Part shown: positions 48,097-61,057 of the stretch, one piece after another
Layout of the letters: the number at the start of each line of letters is the position of its first letter
How positions within the stretch are numbered: position 1 is the first letter of the stretch
Origin: Plectrocnemia conspersa
Taxonomy: Eukaryota; Arthropoda; Insecta; Trichoptera; Polycentropodidae
Assembly: GCA_009617715.1 (NCBI GenBank)
Contig: VTFK01000152.1
Span: 1,736,001 to 1,800,000, forward strand
Reading direction: 5' to 3'
DNA length: 64,000 bases
Notes under the pieces: generated by a model
Told to the model about the DNA's origin: nothing
What the model saw: only the letters and a program-made list of their open reading frames with translations
Databases searched by the model: none
Position numbers and translations under genes: made by a program

Positions 48097-48764
48097 CTAT
48101 TAATGGATACTGTTTAGATACGCAATATTGTTTTGTTTACGCGAACGAAAAAAACTTCCACGGGACACGAATAAATAAAAAAAAACCCTTTTACTAGTTT
48201 TTAAAAGGGACGGTCATAATTTTCTTTTATTAAAATTTGTAATTTTTATATCCATTATATAAGACAATGCTGGGGGAGGTGCTAGTAAAATTTTTCGCTA
48301 CGTTTTCTAATATTCTTGGCAGAAATAAGTTGTTCTCATTAAAAATCATTAGTTATTTTATAAATTCTTTAAATATAAATTCTTAAGAAGAGAGTAAATC
48401 GATGTTTTATATTTTTTCGTTCTCGGTATACATTTTTTATGATACTGTCGGGACCATCCGTGATCGTTGCGATAAAATTGCTCACAAGATATTACCAAAA
48501 GCTAGTAAAACTTATTGTTTTTTTAGACTTTTTTTTTTCGTCAGCGTTATATTTTATAACGCTACAAGCAATCGCGTGCTGAGCGTACATTTGATAATCC
48601 AAAAGGTCGGTGCCGAATACAAACGACCTGAAATTTTAAACCCAATTTCTTTAAAAATTACTTCATTGTCAATTTTACCGATTTTTTATTCATCATACGC
48701 AGATAGTCTAAATACATGTTTATTAAACAATACCCACTCTGAACCACGTATAGAAAAATTTAAA
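48097..48764. other. Intron, no recognised feature
   Basis: AT-rich with a 137-codon + frame (48402-48815). The frame is Phe/Ser/Tyr-rich, without recognisable domains, and runs into the next repeat, so it is not credible as a gene. Confidence 0.4.
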
Positions 48765-48990
48765 CCATATAATTGTACTAGCACCTGCCAAATAAATTAT
48801 ATTTTTACACGTTAAAATATATACATATCTACTGGTAAAAATGTATTCCGATATAATTTTACTGAAATGACATAATAAAAAATATATTTTCGGGACTGTT
48901 TTTTTTATATATATACCAGTGAAAATGTATTTGGATATAATTCGCTGAACCGCCAGTAAAAATAAAACTTTAATTGTGATACAATATGTA
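48765..48990 (+). repeat. CACTAGTGAAAAT foldback family, locus E
   Basis: Two partial arms: TAGCACCTGCCAAATAAATT through ATCTACTGGTAAAAATGTAT, and ACCAGTGAAAATGTATTTGG through CGCCAGTAAAAATAAAAC. Confidence 0.7.
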
Positions 48991-49550
48991 ACATATACAA
49001 CATCAAGTCTTATAAATTTATTTGCTTCGAAAAAATATAGAATTTTAGTTGTGTTCGTAACATATTAACTACTTTTGTTTTTATTTTTTTACTACATATT
49101 TAAACAATTTAAAGCATATCATAATAATATTTTGGTTGCTTTTAAAATGGACATCCATAAAGTGTGGTTTACGTCAGAGATACATAAATTAAGGGTAGAT
49201 AACAGCAAATTTATAGCAAGCGGTTAAACACAAAAGTTCCACCCAATATTTTTGCTGAATTGCAATTATTCCAAAACACAATAGCAGTCCACCCAACACT
49301 GTACTACAATCACTTCATAAATAATACTTAAGATATTTCCACTGTTGCACCTCACGCCTAACAAGCATTCGTTCAAATTGATTATCCAAACAAATTCCTA
49401 TTGCATTCATTGTACAATTTAAGGCAATAAATCACGTAATCCAATTGGTGATATTTTTTTAATCCAAAGGATGTGTTGATGTAAGAATGGGGTGTGCAGT
49501 AGTCGAAATTGCAGGAAATAGTTTAATGAAGCGACACAAATTGTATTAGT
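48990..49550. other. AT-rich spacer
   Basis: Nothing recognised. Confidence 0.4.
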
Positions 49551-49860
49551 ACAATACATTGTGCGTGGCAGGGGTTCCCCGTCGGGGGTTCGCGGGCCCC
49601 TTCGCTCCGCTTTTTGATCCCTACACGTGCTCGGACTTCCTTCGGCTAATCTCTGGCAAATTTTATATCCCAGCGAAATCCCACTACACCGTCTGAATCC
49701 AATGTGTAGCTCGGATCGGGTGAAGGAATTTAATCCGCGCTTTCTTGAGGACATTGAAGTGCTCCTTCGGCTCGTTTGTTGCCCAACAGAGCGATTTAGA
49801 AATCGCGCAAGAATGTTAAATTGCGTGTAAACATCGCTTTAGGTGCTTTTCCAATGCTGG
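49550..49860. promoter_or_regulatory. Sharp G+C-rich island
   Basis: Abruptly rich (GGGGTTCCCCGTCGGGGGTT near 49570) and open in frames on both strands (49419-49754 on -, 49627-49830 on +). Neither translation resembles Slit or another protein. A conserved element or unrecognised repeat core. Confidence 0.35.
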
Positions 49861-52330
49861 TAATTGAGTTTGACGTGCGATTTTGAAACCATAGATATCG
49901 ATCATGAGCTTTATTACCATACAATGTTAAAAATGTAGATAATTTCAAAACTGGACTATTTAAATTGTACAAAAAATATTACCAATTTTCATTCTGCATA
50001 TATGGATCATAAAAAATAATAGATATTAATACTATACCTAATTTATATTAAAGGAAAACTCATAAAACTAGATTTTCTAATTATCATTTCTTAAGTTCAT
50101 GTATCCCACTAATAGCTATGAATATAACACTCTAGTGATATTAAATTTATAAAAATAAAAATTCACTTATACTGTTATAAAAATTGTAACACGTTCATAT
50201 AACTCATTACATAGCTAAGAAATAAGCTACTAGTTGTTGAAAGATTGCTGTTAATTTATTAAATTTTATGAATCTGGGTGAAATTACTCAAAATTGCTAG
50301 TGCTATTACGCTGTTGTTGAATTTACTCCTCTAGAAACGCAATTAAGATATTAAATATATATTTGTATGTTATTAAATAAATGATCCTGATAGGCAAATT
50401 TAAAAAAGAATGTGTTATTCTTAAAAATATCATTGGCCTGTTCTCACATTGCCTTCACCATGATAATAAATAAGACGCTTATTGTGACAAAACTTCACTT
50501 ACGAGTTAGTTGATTCTTTTATGAATAGTGTTTTTAATCTACAGGGGTCGGAAAATTTATTTTTAAATAGACCAATAAGTAACTCTTTTATTGCAACAAA
50601 TTTTAAGCCAAAAAATATCAGACATCTACATTATTATATATGTGCTGCGATCAAATATCTAAATAAACGGGCTTTATTGTAAAATTAACTAATTAACATA
50701 TTTTGAATTATGATCGCATTTTTTTTGCGTTTCGTGAAAATTTCTGATGTTTCAATCATATTCCATAAAAAATATGTCGGAATAATTGGCAGAGCAGCGT
50801 AAATTTTTGGGTGTTTCATTAATAAATTCTTCTTTAATATTTTAGTTTAATTAAATGTTGGATAACTTACTTATAAATTATACTTTTAATTTAGAGAACT
50901 TTGAAGTAAATTATAATCACATTAGGAAGTAGAGAAATCAATTTTACTTTATGTTTTACAATTTTTTTTTATGATTATATTTAACAGAGCAACGATTTTT
51001 TTTTATTAGTCGCCTTAGTCGAGAAATTTACAAGATTAATTTTTATTAGTTTTATGTCGATATAATTATATAATAACTACGTTAATTAACGTGTCTTTAA
51101 ATTTCGTTATATATTTTATATTTAAGACAAAAAAATGTATAAATAAATAATTTATTTGTTAAATTATTAGTATTATACATATATACCTGGAAGAAAGTTA
51201 ATTTTACGTATTTTTCCAAAAATATTTCTGTTTTTATTTATTCATTATTATTTTACATTGAATTTATAGTAAATTATAGAAAATAATCAAGTTTTATTAT
51301 TTTGGAATTTTACTACCTTTTTTTTATTAGTGTGTTTTAATAATATATTTAAACACTTTTCTAATATTAATTTTTTTTTATTTATTTTATATATTTTTAT
51401 ACTTTAATCAGCTTTTGTGATTTTTTATATTAATTCAAAGGCTCTCAATATTTTTTATAAAATTAAATAATATATTTTTTGTTATGTTTTATTTCGTACT
51501 CTTATCTATTGGTATTATTTTCTTTAAAAATCATTTACATGAAATCAAATTTAATTTAAGATTATATTATTTTTTATTTTTTATTCTTAAAGTTTTATAT
51601 ATAAATATTGTACATAACTATCTGGGTACACCGTAAATGTACGGCGATACCGCCCAAAGGGTTAATTTTTAATTTCATATATACATATATAAAACATATT
51701 TTGATTTATCTGTAGGATTTTTAGCGGAGCTATGATTTTTGTATTTATTATTATTATTTTTTTAAAACAACATTTTATTTCTATTAACATACTTTTTTGA
51801 TTTATTAATTTATTTATTTTTTTATTAAGATTTTTTTATTAGTCGCCATTTGAAACAAAGATATTTTTGTTTATAGTTTTTTCTTTTGCATACAGTTTTT
51901 ACCTATTAAATAGTACATTGTTGTGCTCTCATTACTCCTATACTGTACTTGGTATATTAGTTAATAAATAACTAATAAATCTATCTTTATTATAAAAAAA
52001 GATAAAATATAAAAAAAACAGCTTAAAAAAACACACACACACAACATAACCCAGGAATATTATGATTTTTAATTAAAGTTGTATAAACTTATACCAAAAT
52101 TAAATTTAGAATGACATTTCTCTTATTGTACTGTAATATTTTTTTTTATTTTTGCCAAATCACTCAGCTTTTATGACGTTAGTTTAAGTGGACATTTTAA
52201 TATCCAACATAATTATCTAATTAAAATCACTTTTGAAGTGTTCTATAATATTATCCTGAACGCTTCAAACTTCCTCTACAATCCTAAATTTATCAACGAC
52301 ATGTTTAGTTGATAATAAGTTAAAAGCTGA
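49860..52330. other. Very AT-rich intron
   Basis: About 2.5 kb of almost pure A/T runs, the least complex part of the window. Nothing recognised. Confidence 0.5.
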
Positions 52331-52700
52331 TATTTCGCGTGCGACACAACTTAGTTCTCTCTCACCACTCGTGCAATTAGCCCGAGTGCGCCACTCGACG
52401 GAAAACGGTTGGCGACCGCTGCTGCACGCCACGGGGCTTTTATAATAAGTATTAGGGCGACCGTAGCAGTAGTAGTAGTAGTAGTAGACGCTTCAATAAT
52501 TCAATTGTAGACCTTTCTATCGCATACCGCTGGGCCAGGGGAAAGACACCATATTCTAATTTCAACGCCATAAGTATGTTCGGTGCTTAATGGCTGCGAT
52601 CAATTTGTGCGAAAGTGTGCGGGCTTAATGAACACTACTTCGAATACGCATTGAAATTAAACGATTTTTCACGAAGCACCAGTTTCTTACCCCTGCTTAA
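52330..52700. promoter_or_regulatory. Complex island with an AGT microsatellite
   Basis: Rich block with CACTCGTGCAATTAGCCCGA followed by GTGCGCCACTCG (an inverted CACTCG/CGAGTG pair near 52366-52397) and (AGT)n at 52468-52487. No coding signature. Candidate regulatory element. Confidence 0.35.
52468..52487 (+). repeat. (AGT)n microsatellite
   Basis: Six full AGT units plus AG. Confidence 0.9.
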
Positions 52701-55024
52701 ATCCCGCGAAATTTAAATGAAAATATTTCTAGTAACAGTGATTTCAACAGCAGTATAAATTCTTTAATTCAATAACAGGAGTGTCTCGTTTTTTCAATAG
52801 CTGTTCATACAGCGTAAGATTATAATAAGCATACTTAGATACGCATTAAAAATTAAAATCTTTTTCTCGAAGCAAGAGTTATTACATATGCAAGGGTGAG
52901 TTTCATACCCCTGCTTAGCAAAAACCCTCGAGGCTTAAATGAAGTAAAAAATAACTCAATCAATCTTTATAATGTAAAAAAATGCAATCGTAAAAGGAAA
53001 GTTTTACCTTCGAAAAGCTTTTCAAAGCAAATTTGTTTTAGAGTAACAGTGTCTGCTAATTTAATAATTAAGATGGATGTCTACTATTCGGTAAGCAATT
53101 ATTTGCTATTTCCAATATGGTAGAAAGGTTCTCCCTTTTTTATTGATCCATAGAAGATGCAAATCAATTGGGCCTTCTGAATTATTCATTAACTCACATT
53201 CCACAGAACGACAAATTTATTAGTATAAAAAACGATTTCTCAATGAAGCTTAAATAAACTGAAATGATCTTTAATTAATTCTTCTTAGTATATATGTATG
53301 TATGTACGTAATCGTAAAATAATCAAAATTATTAAATCCAATTGAAACCCGCATATATAATACATACGTATGTTTATTAAATAAATTTTATCAATCACAA
53401 GTTCCAATGAAAGTATAAATAATATATGAAGAATCCTGTAATTTTTTTATTTTATTTCATACTAGATTTTGTACAATTTAAAAGTCTAATATACGATTAC
53501 ATATTATATTAGATGTGTAATGAAATTTACATTTGAAGCTTAATATGTATTATTTTTAATTGGAAAATGATTTTAAATATAGGTAATAATCAATTTATAA
53601 TTAAACTTTACCTGACACAATTAGATATATTAAACAAATGTACTAGAACATAAAATGATTTATATTACACATGCCAATAAATCAAAGAAGAATTAATTTT
53701 AGTTGTATCTTAGTTAGATCTTTTCTTTGTAGCATATAATGATAGATAATTAATTCTTACTTCAATAAAATCGGAGTTTATGTTTTTTTATTTTTATTAA
53801 TTTTGTATGCAAAGATGAGAATCTTTGATTTGCAGTATTTTTTGGTTAACAGCGGGAGATAGGACATTTTTTTTTATACTGCGATGTTAAGATTTTGTTC
53901 ATCTACGCCCATTTGATTTTGTAAATATTTACTATTCAGATATTTAAAGCATGAACCTACTTTACCATTTTAAATAGCAAATCTATGTCACATTTATATT
54001 ATAAGAAGGTTTTGAATTGTTGTCGAAATTATGACCGTTTTAGAATCAGATTTTTTATTAAATTTATATATTAAAAAAATTCATGAACAATCTATTTTTC
54101 GTTAAAAATGTTTGAACCAGCAGCTTATTTTATACGAATTTTTAATTAGCTGTTCTCGCTAACGCGACTTGCATATAAAGGGAAAAAATGCTCCTTTTTT
54201 AATAAAATATTTTATATATATGTTTACCACTGCTTTTTACGGCTACATGTGACGCGTAGCTATTTTTTGTGTCAAAATTATATTGACTTTTTTATATGTA
54301 AATTTATGCGGTGATTTAAAATCTTTCATTAGATACGAAATCTGTTATATTGCGAATATTTCGCATTTGCACTCATATTCTCGGATTTCCCCCTCTTTTT
54401 TGTTAATATAATATTTTTATTTATTGCTTTCTAATCAGTAAATGTACAATTTATGCAAACAGCTGTATCCCAAATCTGTTCTGAATTCTATTACAAATAC
54501 TCGTTTTCTACCATTAAAATTTGTTATGCCAAAAAAACAAGGCATTTAAAGTTTTAATATTCATAAACATCCTAAATAGCCGTTTTCTTGTTGAATACGC
54601 AAAAATATAAATTAATAATTTGATTGCGAGTGTATTATCAACACTTTTTGCTTCTTCTTTAATAATAAAAAATCTAGCAAAAACTTGAAAAAATACAACA
54701 TAAATGCAACATTTTATTACAGGATTACATAAAATATTAGTAGTCAAAAATAAATGTCAAAAAGCAATGGGGTACTAACGTCCCCCGCTTCGCTTTGACT
54801 GTGTTAAGAATCAACGTCGGTCGTCATGTTTCGTACATGTTAGAATATTATTATTGGATATAATCAAGTTAATTTCTGTATATTAAAATACTACTACTAC
54901 AGTCTTTATACTTAAATATACAAATAAAAATTATATAACAATATTTTTTAATTACCCTAGTAAAAACACAATGAAAAAGTAACTCTATTAATAGACAAAT
55001 CAGAATAATTATAAAAAAACAATC

Positions 55025-55026
<2 letters not shown>
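52700..55026. other. AT-rich intron with two short dispersed repeats
   Basis: GTGACGCGTAGCT at 54249-54261 recurs at 62767-62779. The segment 54807-54855 recurs at 23131-23180. Otherwise simple sequence with chance frames. Confidence 0.45.

Positions 55027-55084
<58 letters not shown>
55027..55084. repeat. (AT)29 microsatellite
   Basis: 58 bp of uninterrupted AT, immediately next to the foldback locus F. Confidence 0.95.
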
Positions 55085-55088
<4 letters not shown>

Positions 55089-55119
55089 TACCAATAATAA
55101 TATATGTTACTGAAATTAT

Positions 55120-55520
55120 ATTTTCGCTTGTATAAATATAGTTCCCCTAGCTATTATATCAAATAATTAATTACCAATTTCACTGCTCAATATCAGTAAA
55201 ACTATATTAATTCACAATAATTTGGTACGCGTATTTTCACATGATCAGATATTTACAAAACGTGACGTCACATTATACGACATAATACTACAATATTTAA
55301 AATAAATTAAAACAAACCTAACCTAAATCATTGAGTTTGGTTCATTCGTTTAGGTTAGGTTTGAGTTTGAACAGCAATAACTAATTGAGTTTCATAGAAA
55401 TTTTAGAGCAGCATATATTTTCACTAGTGAAAATATATGCTGCTCTAAAAACCAGTGAAAATGTATTCGGATATGATTTCACTGAAACGCCAGTGAAAAT
55501 ATAACTTAACCGACATATTC
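55120..55520. repeat. CACTAGTGAAAAT foldback family, locus F
   Basis: Left arm in weak minus orientation; centre AACAAACCTAACCTAAATCA followed by TTTAGGTTAGGTTTGAG (inverted, 55313-55365); right arm plus. Inside the right arm is a perfect 50-bp palindrome (55401-55450). It ends CGCCAGTGAAAATATAAC. Confidence 0.8.
55401..55450. repeat. Perfect 50-bp palindrome
   Basis: 55401-55425 is the exact complement of 55426-55450 with no spacer; the centre is CACTAGTG and the outer edge is TTTTAGAGCAGCATAT. Such spacer-less palindromes are unstable in vivo and in cloning. Confidence 0.95.
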
Positions 55521-56200
55521 ACTCTAACATATACATTAAATATTATCGATAGAGGTATTTTATGTTATTAACGTTATTAAAAAGTGTTACTAAAAATATG
55601 AATTATAAATAATATAACGTATTGATTGTTACATTCTAAAAATGAGAACTTAAAGCAAATTTACAACGAAATAATTTGGAATGTCTAGTAAATAGGATTT
55701 TTTTTATTTATCAAATAATAATATTCTAAAATGTACGAAACACGATGCCCAACATTATCTCTTATTTTATCATGATATTAATCTAAATTTCTAAAGAGCC
55801 TAAAGTTTTTGAGCCATGATGTGAATTTAAAATTAAACTCTTGAACTGAAAATATTAACTTTGTTTATTTATTACCTTGAAAAATATTAAAAAATTATGA
55901 ATAATCGAATAAATTTCTGTTTTGTAATATTTTTACAATGTAATATTTTTCATTACATTGTGAAAAACAGCATTGTGGTAATAAAAACTATGCTATAAAC
56001 ATTTTTGTCTAGGATTTTTTAATAGCCCCATATTTTTTTATTTGAAAATTGAAAATTTCAAAATCTTTTAGCAACTCAAAATTAACAAAATCTGAAATCG
56101 GTGTATAATTTTTTATCTTATATTTGTGACAAAAATGTTCTATTATTCTTGAATATCTATTAGTTACGCCCGAAAGAGCAACTTTATTATATTATAAAGC
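55520..56200. other. AT-rich spacer
   Basis: Nothing recognised; a short inverted repeat (TTTTACAATGTAATA / TTACATTGTGAAAA) lies near 55930-55965. Confidence 0.4.
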
Positions 56201-57130
56201 TTTTAAAAACACGCCAACTCCTCGTCGCATAAAATAAGCAAATTCCATTCAGCACTACTTCGTATTCAATAAGTTACATTTTCAAAAACTTGCTTTACAT
56301 ATAAATTGTATTTATTTCGAATACCGCAAAACTTTCCTATGTATGACTAAGTTGGACACATTTTATGCGAAGCTCGAACACCGCCGCGAAAACTTTATTC
56401 GTTCCCCGGCGAGCACAAAGACTTTCTTCTTGCCTTTCTATCCAATCACAATGATATCTTATTCATATCGCCTAATTAATCCGAGAGTCTTAGCTCGTAA
56501 TCTTGAATTATTAAACATCTCCTCTATAACGCCGTAAAACGCTATCTTTGCGTTTATACATGTATCGATTTTAAAATGTAAACTTTCCTCTCCAATCTTT
56601 CCGCCCACATTCCCTCTCGGATCCTGTCGTTGCATGCAAATTTCGGCAAAGTTTGTGTGTGTCGTGTGTTCGGGACGATATTAATGTCCCTTTTGCGAGT
56701 CGCGTACCTCGCGTTGTAAACTCCTGTCATGAATAGTTAATAAAGAAACGAGGAGAGTATAGTGGTGCAGCGGCGGTAAGAATTCAGGGCCCCCTCTTTT
56801 GATAATTGCGTAGCTCAATGAAAAGAGCATTCTCGTTTGACTAAGTACTCCTTTTGTGTACGAATTACCGGACTGTCTTCACTCCTCTTTGCCCCTTTGT
56901 TGTTTACGGTGGAGAGAGGAGATTTGCCATAGAGGAGCGACAGGTCTTTCCGATGATTCATGACGGGTCATTACGGTTCACTCGCATTATATCGACGTGT
57001 GCATTCTTTCAAACAATGTAACGGGGTAATTTTAAACGCTCGTAAATGCAATTAGCGACTTTATAAAACATGCGAAATTCTCAGCCAGAACTGGTTCAAA
57101 GTTAAAGAGACCGCTTTTTATGGTTTCCGA
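56200..57130. promoter_or_regulatory. Large complex island with POU, ACGTG and Sox-type sites
   Basis: About 0.9 kb of the highest-complexity noncoding sequence downstream of the exons. It contains the POU octamer ATGCAAAT at 56634-56641, ACGTG (Single-minded/Tango-type) at 56995-56999 and AACAATG (Sox-type) at 57012-57018. These are the three factor classes known to cooperate on fly slit midline transcription. It also includes GTAGCTCAATGAAAAGAGCA near 56809, which looks tRNA-like but lacks a proper T-arm. Enhancer function is inference. Confidence 0.45.
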
Positions 57131-58320
57131 AGCAGCACTTACTTTTTTAACCTACCATAATTTCAGGAATGAAAATTTGACCAAACCTTTGAGAACTGTA
57201 ACAACATGCTTCCAAAAGTTCATTTTTTTCTGTCTCAATAAATCGAATTGATTGATCTATAAATCATATAATGGCATAATTTTTACTTTTTCTATTTTAA
57301 AACATAATTTAAACAATTAAGTATATGAAAGAACTTTCTGTGAGCACCTTCACTATCGTGAGGTACCGCAGCTATCGAGAATGTGTTAAGCGTCCGGACG
57401 TTCAACATTATGGTTTAAAAAAAATATTTTTGATTCGTTCTGATTTTTTTCGAAAATATTTAATATTTAATTGCTAAAAACTATTATAGTATAATGTATG
57501 TCTTTAAATTTTATATGTTTTATTCGTTTTGAAATATGAGAATATATTATTTTAAAAATTACTATTCTAATTTATCATCTCATTACTCATTTAATATGTA
57601 ATATAATGAGTATTAAATTTAATTACTCTTGTTAAACAAACAACTAACATAAAAATGTTATCAAAAGACATTAAAGAACATTTTTTAATTTACTGGTATT
57701 ATTTTATCATGCAGCGCAGTCTAAAAATAATATATAATACGATTCTTTTGTAAATGTCATTATTTAGTATATTTAAAAATTAAGTTATAATCAATAAATA
57801 AATAGACTTTCTTTCTCAAATCTTCAAACCCACTCTGCCATGCATTTTAAGATGCAGGAAATTTTACGAGAGTGCTATATTATTCAATCGATTTTGGGTT
57901 ATACTGTTTAATATTTCATATAGTGAAAGGACGTCAAAGATTATCAAATATTACAGAGGCGATAACTATTTCATCGTTACAGGAGTTCAATCATAAATCG
58001 CGATAGGGTTAGTAATAATTTATTACGCTGTACGGGCGTATAATGTTAATTAAAATCTCACGTGAAGTTCTAACTAAGCTTTCTTTAAAACATGAACGTT
58101 ATGTAAAGTTTACCCTGGAAGAAGCCTGTTTATGTGGATAACTTTTCACGTGTTTTCGTGTGTGCGTGTGTGATTTATTTGTTTGCAGAATCTCTGAAAT
58201 GTTACGTTGTAATTCAATTTATCTCGCAGTTTAACATTTATCTTTACTTTCCTTATACTTGATGTAATTAATTTTAAAATGCTTCATTCATAATTATTTA
58301 TAATTTATTATTGAATGTAT
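57130..58320. other. AT-rich intron
   Basis: Moderately complex at 57880-58160, otherwise simple. Nothing recognised. Confidence 0.4.
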
Positions 58321-58790
58321 CAAACTCTCACCCATCGATATTGAAACGATACTTATGCGGGTTAATCCAAAAAACATTTAAAACCCATAAGAATCCAATT
58401 GAAGACCAATCTATCGACATCCTGCAAATCAAACACATCACAACTCGTTAGTTTCGTATAGCTTTTTATCTTCTCTCCTTCAAATCCCAGTCCCTAAATT
58501 GAGACCCCCAACCCTCGGATCTGCAACAGTCGCTCGTCGGAATTAAGCCTGATCGAAAAGTTTCCGTCGCTTTGTTTCGATTGCGGATACAGCACACAGA
58601 AGACAACCCCCGGGATTGTTTCTTTCAAATCCTTTCCAATATTTGTCACCGGCTCCGCCATCACTTTACCTGTCAAATTGGCTTCCCTTCGATCGTTTCA
58701 CCTGAGAACCCACCCCCTAAAAACCCCATGAAAAGAGATTCTACGATTTTATATCGCGACTCTTTCATTATCATTAACCAATCAGTTAAA
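58320..58790. promoter_or_regulatory. Complex island
   Basis: Richest at 58480-58720, with many C-runs on the + strand. A 60-codon - frame (GNFSIRLNSDERLLQIRGLG) is open but unassigned and has no splice context. Candidate conserved element. Confidence 0.3.
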
Positions 58791-59600
58791 TTATATTTTA
58801 TCGATATTTAATTTGTTGTACGTTAAAGCAGTTACCTTCCACGACTTATAAAATACTTAACTATTTAGACTTTACTGAACTCTTATTTACTCATAAAACA
58901 ATATTTTACAATAAAGTCAAATATGTCAATATAACCTAATATAAAGTAAGTTTACATGAAAAAAAAAATTTCCTTGTATAAAACTGCAAAGAAGTGCGAA
59001 AAACCTTGATATTCGATCAAACCTGACGTACTTTTTTGGTTTTAATTTTTTTTTTAGTGCTTCTATTGAGACTCCTTTTTTTAATGTTTTAACTAAACAC
59101 AAGATTCGAAACTTGTCATGATGCATTAAGTTAGTTCTAAGTCGTTTTTATGATGCTTTGGTCGTGCCGGATTGGCAATAAGAAGTAGATAAATTATAAA
59201 ATGTTAAGCTGTCTTGCGTCGCATCGCAATTAAAATAAGTCTTAGGGTCGCTCCGTCTCGGTGTTCTCAATGCTGCTCCACATTCGCCAATTATATCCCC
59301 CACTACAAAATGGTGTTTTTATTTTAGTATTGAAAAATGTATTATACGAGATATCAAATGCTCCTAAGCATTTTTTTTTATATTTAAGTGCTGAGCCGTT
59401 CATCTTTCTTATCACATTCGACGTATCTGTGGCCTGCTAAAAACGTTTATATCGTTTATAAAACAATTATAAATACTAATTATTTATTTCTTAATTTTCA
59501 AAAGCGTGACAAAACGCGTCGAAATACAAACTACGCGTACAAAACAAAAAAATATGAAATGAAAACGAATAGCGCGCAATTATAAAAATAAGGACTATAT
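58790..59600. other. AT-rich intron
   Basis: A slightly richer patch lies at 59200-59300. Nothing recognised. Confidence 0.4.
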
Positions 59601-60370
59601 TTGTATATAAGCTATATATAATTTCATTAATATAAATATGATTTCATAAACTGTTTTAGTGAAATCATATCGGAATTATTTTTTACCGGTAGATTTGTAT
59701 AAATTTTTACTAATTTATGTGCTAGGCGCTAGTGAAATTATATGCTGCTCTAAAATTTCCACGAAACTAAATTTGACAGTTGCGAACCGTCCATCTGATG
59801 TATTAAACAAACACAAATTGCCCTAATGAATGTTCAAAAACTATAGTTAGTTTTAGGTTTGGGTTTGAACGGTCAATGAATGTTTTGCAACTGTTATAAT
59901 GAATATGTATTTTTACTTAACATAAATGAATTAACCAAACCCAACTTGACCTAATGACAGTTGAAAAATTATAGCTAGTTTCAGAATTTTAATTAGGTCA
60001 AGTGCGTTTGGGTTAAGTTTGCGTTTGAACAGCAAAAGTACGTTTTGCAACTGTTGTAGTGAATGTATATTTTTCACTAGTATAAATATGATTTTATTAA
60101 GTAGCCAGTTTAAACGTATCAATCAATTGATTTATAATTTCACAATGAATCTGTATTGTTATACGTACGTTTGAAACATTTTGGCCTTAACATGTAATGT
60201 GATTGGCTTTAACAAATGACAGCTTACAGCAGCATATAATTTCACTAGTACCTTTCAGTGAAAATATATTTTCACAAATAGAAATATAAACATATATATG
60301 AATTGACTGAAAAGCCAGTGAAATTATAATTTCACTGGTAATACACATTCACTGTAACATATTACTCACA
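59600..60370. repeat. CACTAGTGAAAAT foldback family, locus G (longest)
   Basis: The left arm is minus (59600-59820, including GGCGCTAGTGAAATTATATG). The centre has two decayed copies of the CTAATGAA.GTT hairpin (about 59819-59860 and 59950-60001). The right arm is plus (about 60001-60370), with GGTTAAGTTTGCGTTTGAAC, CAGCAGCATATAATTTCACT and AGCCAGTGAAATTATAATTT. It shows the most complete arm-centre-arm layout. Confidence 0.8.
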
Positions 60371-61057
60371 ATGAAATTTTCGTGCAAAAATAGCAATCTC
60401 CAATGGCATTAAAAATAACAAAAAAGGTTGTCCATCATTCCACAAACAACTAAAAATGTATAATATTTAAAAATGTATCATCCTACCATCAAACATAATA
60501 TTATATATAGTTAACATACATAGTTTAGAAACGTGTTTTTATAGACATGTTATAGATTATGCTAGATCAACATAGCGTAGTCGATTATTAGTGTGGGAAT
60601 GTGTGTAATTATGTTTTTTTTAACAATGTTTAAAAAATGACCTGTAAGGCGAATGTCGTGACTCAAGTCAATTAGCTTTGGATATAGATTTTTTTATTGA
60701 CATGCGCGTGTTAATAAGAGTAATGGCGATGCTATATATATAGCCCGCCGTGTTGTGACTTCGATGTGCGATAGTTTAAGTTCGATGTCTGCATTTGGAA
60801 TGGAATAAAATGAAAATAGATTTATTGTTCATACGGGCGTGTTTATAAAATACAACATTATTTTTTCAAAATATATATATATATTCTTTTTATAATTTAA
60901 TTATTACTAATCATAAAAAAGCCTTGGGTAAAACTAATTTACAATATAATTTGTACCATTTTTTTTACAAAATTATGATATTTTTACCTGCCTAGAATGC
61001 GTTTATATAATATTCCAAGAACGGAGGATTTCTTTTACAATTTTGAATTATTTATAA
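60370..61057. other. AT-rich intron
   Basis: Nothing recognised beyond a moderately complex patch at 60630-60850. Confidence 0.4.

Noticed and set aside
48402..48815. 137-codon + strand frame
   Set aside because: Phe/Ser/Tyr-rich translation of A/T sequence, running into a dispersed repeat.
56805..56870. tRNA gene at GTAGCTCAATGAAAAGAGCA
   Set aside because: The D-arm-like start is good, but there is no GGTTCGAAT-type T-arm at the right distance and no acceptor pairing.
58494..58676. 60-codon - strand frame as a nested gene
   Set aside because: No family resemblance, no upstream or downstream exon and no promoter. Composition explains the open frame.
20870..60010. TTAGG-type words as interstitial telomere repeats
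   Set aside because: GGTTAGGTT occurs only once or twice per locus and always at the same place in the foldback family; there are no arrays.
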